Below are positions 59,407 through 64,000 of a stretch of DNA of 64,000 nt, one piece after another. Position 1 is the first letter of the stretch; every line of letters starts with the position of its first letter. This DNA comes from Drosophila persimilis. Its lineage: Eukaryota > Arthropoda > Insecta > Diptera > Drosophilidae. A program made the position numbers and the translations under genes. Location: the NCBI RefSeq assembly GCF_003286085.1, contig NW_020825456.1, positions 209,586-273,585 on the forward strand. The letters run 5' to 3'. The notes under the pieces were generated by a model, which was given only the letters and a program-made list of their open reading frames with translations, did no database searches and had not been told where the DNA came from.

Positions 59407-62400
59407 GTTGATGTATATGCTTTGTGCAAATTCTGGTATTGAGTTGGATATTAAGAATTCGTTTAATTTTACACTGCAATTATGTATTTTTATTAATGCG
59501 TTACCTTCTACTTTTATTTCTTGGTTTTGGGCAATCTTGGTTTAATATGGTTTTTGGTAATTTCCAAGTTAACAATATATTGGGTTCTATGAAACTTATT
59601 TGAAAGTTTTGGTGTGCTTTGGTGTATGGACATTTTGTTTCTATTTGTTTGACTATTCCTGATATACATTCGTCATTTATTTTTCGTTTTGATTCTCTTT
59701 CATATACTTCGTTTTCTAGAACGTAATAATTGTTTTGCGTTAGGTCAGTGAGGATGTTATTATCTTCATCTGGATATGGGACAATTTTAAGTATAGGAAT
59801 ATTTCTGATCTCTCGTGGGATGTTGGAAATTATTAGTATTTCGTTAGTGTCTGATTTCAACCAGGTAGATGTTTTGATATTTAATAATTTCTCTGAATCG
59901 ATGTGTTTCAGGTAATCCTGCCTTAATAATTTTGGATTAAAGATACCTAATCTTGTTAGCTGCATGCCTAATTCAATATCCTCTATGTACTCAGTAAAAT
60001 GTTGAAGGTTAAATATTAATATTTCTAGTTGCTTATTTCTGTCATTATCCTTGTTTAATTTATTGACAACTTCTATGCCAGAATTTACTGCTTGAATTAC
60101 TAAGTTTAATTCGTTAGCTTGAACACTGTGGCTAGCCAGATTGTCTATTTTGCCTACTGCATTTATAAGGCCTCTTTTGTTTCTTTTGGCTATTTTTATG
60201 CCGTTGAATTCACGTTGCAATTTCTCGACTAAATATTGAACTTGGATTTCGTTATTAAATTGGGTTGCCAGTTCTAGTAAACTCTGATATGTTTCATCTG
60301 TTCTTGTTATATTAATTGTTAGATAATGGTATTCCTAATTAATGGGTATGTTAATGGTATTTGTTTTGAATATGAGATATCCATTCCTTGAGTTGATGGG
60401 ATCTATCTCTATATTCTGTCCGGTAGACTGTAGGACGGTGAACATTAGTAAGATTATAATCTTAATCATGTTGTAGCTCCGGATTCCCAGTACTCTTTTC
60501 GGGTACTCTGCAATTATCGTATTTACTTTTATTAGATTTTTTCTTTCTTTTGAATTTCGTATTATAGTGGGTGATTTTCCTCCCTCTATTTTTCTCTTCA
60601 AAGTGCTTTTCGTCTACCTGCCTAATTTGCCCTGTTCTTTTGAACGGGTTGGTTGTTTTTGTTTTAACTAGGGGTGCATTCTTGTAGCGTGTGTCTACTT
60701 CAAAGTCGATTCGATCGTTATTCAAATGATTAATCTTACTAACTTTATTCAGTTGGATGTTATAATCTGGTAGTCCGGCGTACAGGAAGATATCAGCTGG
60801 GGATCTTTTTGTAGTATTATGAACCGTTTTATGGTTATTAGTGTATAGAATTAACTCGAATTTTGTGAGCTTGTTTTCTATGTTATCCTCGCTTGAAATG
60901 ATTCTTAATTTTTCATTGATCGTTTTATGTAGCCGTTTTACATCAGAAACTCCGTTTTTACTGGTAGTGATTTCGATTTTCACATTTTCCGCATTCAACC
61001 ATGCTTGCAATGCTGCGCACATAAAGGCTGAATCTTTGTCGGCTTTAATTCCCTGTGGCTTGCCCATTTCGTTAAAGAATTTTATGATGGCTCTCTTTGT
61101 TTCTAACCAGTCACGACTCTTAACTTTTACAAGGGTAGCGAATTTAGAATATACATCAATGCATGATAGGAATTGTTGATTGCCTACCAAATAGAAATCC
61201 ATGACATACTTTTCTCTGATATTTTGTATTTCAGGGGTGATTTCGAAGGTTAGATTGGTGTTACGATGCTCTGTTTTAGCAACGTTGCACGTAGGACATT
61301 CATTGATAATATTTTGAATTAACTTTTGATAATCGGGGGTAGTAGAATTTTCGTTTAAAAACGTTGCACGTAGGACATTCATTGATAATATTTTGAATTA
61401 ACTTTTGATAATCGGGGTAGTAGAATTTTCGTTTAAATCAATTAGTGGTCTTTTCGATACCTGGGTGAAGTAGCTCTTTATGATTCTTCAATATTTGTTC
61501 TTTCAATTCGGAGTAGTTCGGAATATCTATGAGTTTGGTACTGGATTTAATCAGTTTAGTGAAGTGATTTGGACTGATTATCTCCAGGAATGCCCTTTGG
61601 AACAGTGGGAAGTCTACTTCATTATGGAAATATAGTGCACTCTTTTTGGTACACACATATTCCTTTATTATATCTTTTGCTAATGACTCTGTCATTTCAG
61701 TATATGTGATTTTTATCAGTATCTTGTGGAAATAGTGGGATGTTTCTACCTTATCCTCATTACCTTTAATCAGTTCTATTTGGAATATAATTTGGTTTAT
61801 CTTCTTGCGCGCTATGGACCGTTGCACAATCACTATTAATGGTTTCCCCGAGTAGGTTTTCGTTAATCTTTACTCTTGATAGCGCATCGGCTACATGGTT
61901 CTCCTTTCCTGGTAAATATTTTATTTTAAAGTCAAATTCATTTAATTTGATCTTCCATCGTTGTAGCTTCATATTTGGTTCCTTGAGGTTATTCAACCAA
62001 ATCAAGGGTTTGTGATCACTTAATATCTCAAACGTTCTACCAAACAGGTATGATCTGAAATACTTAGTTGCCCAAACTATAGCTAGTAATTCCTTTTCTA
62101 TTACTGAATAATTGATTTCATGTTCGTTTAAGGTTCTACTTGCATAGCAAATTGGTTTGTGGTCTTGCGACAACACTGCTCCTAATGCAATGTTACTTGC
62201 ATCGGTTGTTACCGTGAACATTTTGTTGAAATCTGGGAATGCGAGGATGGGATCTGAGGTGATAAGTACGTTCAACTTTTCGAAGGCCTCGACGTATTTT
62301 TCCTCGGTTGGGTCTATGACTGCTCGTTTCTTTAATTTGAGTGTCATTGGTTTTGCTATGTTAGCGAAATTGGGAATGAATTTCCTATAAAATCAACATA

Positions 62401-62706
62401 AACCTATGAATGATTTTATTTTTATGGTTGTATTGGGTATTGGGAAGTTTATTATGGCGGATATTTTCTTTGGATTAGGAACTATGCCGTTAGTTGTTAC
62501 TACATGGCCTAGGAATTCCGTTTCTTTCTTCAGGAATTCACACTTATCCATTTGAAGTTTGAGGTTTCCATCTCTCAACTTTCCAAAGACCCTTTTAAGA
62601 GACAACAAATGTTCTTCCAATGATGTGGAATAGATAATGATGTCGTCTAGATACACAAGGCAATCTTTGAAAATTAAATCTTCTAACAGATTGTTAAAAA
62701 TAGAAA
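59407..62706 (-). mobile_element. Unit 7: errantivirus fossil fragment, uninterrupted
   Basis: Env about 59,407-60,601, integrase about 60,462-61,400, RNase H and tether about 61,438-62,347, RT end about 62,393-62,706. Carries the roughly 75-bp duplication (61,290-61,437) and the env variants of unit 4. No nested element, so it shows the full-length unit best. Broken in about six places. Confidence 0.86.
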
Positions 62707-64000
62707 ATTTCGGGGAAATACCCCCAAACACTGTGCGACTTAATGACCACAAAGCTAGCGCAACTGTCGGATTGGACAGAATCGCGCCGTCTGGGAGTAA
62801 ATCCCTCAAAAACGGAACTCGTATTATTCACAAATAAATACAAGGTCCCGCCCCTCAACCCCCCAATACTACAAGGATGCAGGCTCTTCTTTAGCGACAG
62901 TACCAGTTACTTAGGGTTGGTAATTGACAAGAAGCTTAGCTGGATCCTGAATGTCAAAGACAGAGTGAAGAAGGCAATGACTGCACTCTACACATGCAAA
63001 AAAGCTATTGGGCTAAGATGGGATATGATCCCAAGCATAGTCCAATGGATATATCAAGCTATAGTTAGACCAATTCTACTCTACGGAGTTACGGTGTGGT
63101 GGCCGGCCCTATCAAAAAGGGCGATCACCAAGCAACTGGGCAAAGTCCAGCGGACTGCCGCCCTATGTATCAGCGGAGCTCTTCGCACCACCCCAAATGA
63201 TGCGCTAAATGCCATCCTATGCCTACAGAGCCTTGACCTCGCAGGAAAGGAACGGGCAGAAGCAGCAGCAATACGTCTAAGAGACTCAGATCAATGGGTG
63301 ACACAGTGCATAGGTCACTCAGCCATATTAAATAATAGCAGTACCGTCCCCTCAAAAACAGACTACCAAGTTCCAAGAGAGTACACAGTCACTCCCTTCG
63401 ACACAATCATCCCTCACAGAGACGAATGGCTCGAGGGACTCCCAGGCCCATATGGGGCCATAAACATCTTCACAGATGGATCAAAGCTGGACGACAGAGT
63501 CGGAGGGGGAATGTACTCTGAACAGCTAAACATAAGGCATTCCTTCAGGCTCCCAGACCATTGCAGTGTCTTTCAAGCGGAAGTCATAGCAATCATGGAG
63601 GCTCTAGACTGCCTACAAGCGGCTGCCGTTACGGCAACCAAGCTAAACATTTATAGCGACAGCCAGGCTGCGATCAAATCGCTAAGTGCGATTTCCTCGA
63701 ACTCGGCCACCGTGGCAGACTGCCGCAAATCTCTGCACGAGATGGCTCAGCAATTTGCTATTAGCCTGATTTGGGTCCCGGGCCACCGGGACATCGAGGG
63801 CCACTTTATAGCGGACGAGCTGGCCAGATTTGGCACTACAATCCCCCTTCTCCAAGACAAGGAGGATATCTGTATGCCAATGGCCCGCCTGTCGCAGCTG
63901 TAGAGACGAGGAAGAGGAGGAGACAGTGGAACATCTGTTCTGCTCCTGCCCAGCTCTCAGCAGAAGAAGGCTACAGCACCTGGCTCAAGCCTTTCTACAC
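62707..64000 (+). mobile_element. Unit 7: LOA-group LINE, cut by the window end
   Basis: The frame from ATG at 62,743 runs to 63,903. An extra C near 63,884 (atggcccgcc against atggccgcc) shifts it inside the knuckle. RNase H itself is intact (MYSEQ/IMEALD subtype, GHFIADEL variant). The window ends before the 3' UTR. Confidence 0.84.

Larger units (their letters stand above)
1..64000. repeat. Tandem array of a chimeric errantivirus-LOA LINE unit (about 4.8 kb period)
   Basis: The same two-part block recurs eight times, the first and last copies being cut by the window edges. LINE 3' ends fall at 647, 10,065, 14,657, 36,762, 42,660, 53,592 and 59,406, and each is followed directly by the same env end beginning gttgatgtatatgc. 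Errantivirus-to-LINE junctions fall near 3,871, 13,201, 35,934, 41,166, 47,775, 57,912 and 62,707. The distance between matching start codons is 4,795 bp where nothing has inserted (57,948 to 62,743). Longer spacings are explained by nested elements. Two shared junctions and a head-to-tail order mean amplification as a unit and not repeated independent insertion. All copies are highly alike by eye; I have no computed identities. Confidence 0.93.

Overview
The window looks like insect heterochromatin, most likely from a Drosophila species. It holds a fossil of an insect endogenous retrovirus (errantivirus group of Ty3/gypsy), two BEL/Pao elements, an Mdg3/blastopia-like LTR element, LOA-group and CR1-like LINEs, and DINE-1/INE-1-type elements with the typical 'tataaagtatatatattctt' block. 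I see no host gene, tRNA, rRNA, CRISPR array or bacterial-type operon. Species and chromosome cannot be told from the sequence alone.

The backbone is a tandem array of one chimeric unit of about 4.8 kb (4,795 bp between matching points of the two cleanest neighbours, 57,948 and 62,743). Each unit has, left to right, an errantivirus fragment on the minus strand (env, integrase, RNase H, end of RT; no LTR, gag or protease seen) and then a 5'-truncated LOA-group LINE on the plus strand (end of RT, RNase H, zinc knuckle, 3' UTR ending in taacctaacttaacctt). Both internal junctions are the same in every copy, so the chimera formed once and was then multiplied. The window holds the end of unit 0 (1-647), unit 1 (648-10,065), unit 2 (10,066-14,657), unit 3 (14,658-36,762), unit 4 (36,763-42,660), unit 5 (42,661-53,592), unit 6 (53,593-59,406) and most of unit 7 (59,407-64,000).

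Later insertions split single units. Unit 1 carries the Mdg3/blastopia-like element (5,039-9,735, TSD tgta). Unit 3 carries BEL element 1 (15,012-21,906, TSD gttat), BEL element 2 (21,952-28,416, TSD ggaat) and a full-length CR1-like LINE (29,413-34,110) with both ORFs open. A 102-bp 3' scrap of the same LINE family lies inside one LTR of BEL 2. Unit 4 has one DINE-1-like element, unit 5 has two plus a second, broken CR1-like LINE (48,124-52,450), and unit 6 has one that was copied together with its flanks from unit 5 or the reverse.

The units fall into two subtypes (units 2, 3 and 6 against 4, 5 and 7, with unit 1 intermediate). The pair 3+4 corresponds to the pair 6+7, which points to multi-unit duplication by unequal exchange. 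The most interesting observations are the array itself, and a conserved A-AAA-AAC heptamer directly before the ORF1 stop codon in both CR1-like LINEs, with ORF2 in the -1 frame. Long plus-strand transcripts through the array would be antisense to most of the elements, so a piRNA-producing locus is a reasonable but untested idea.
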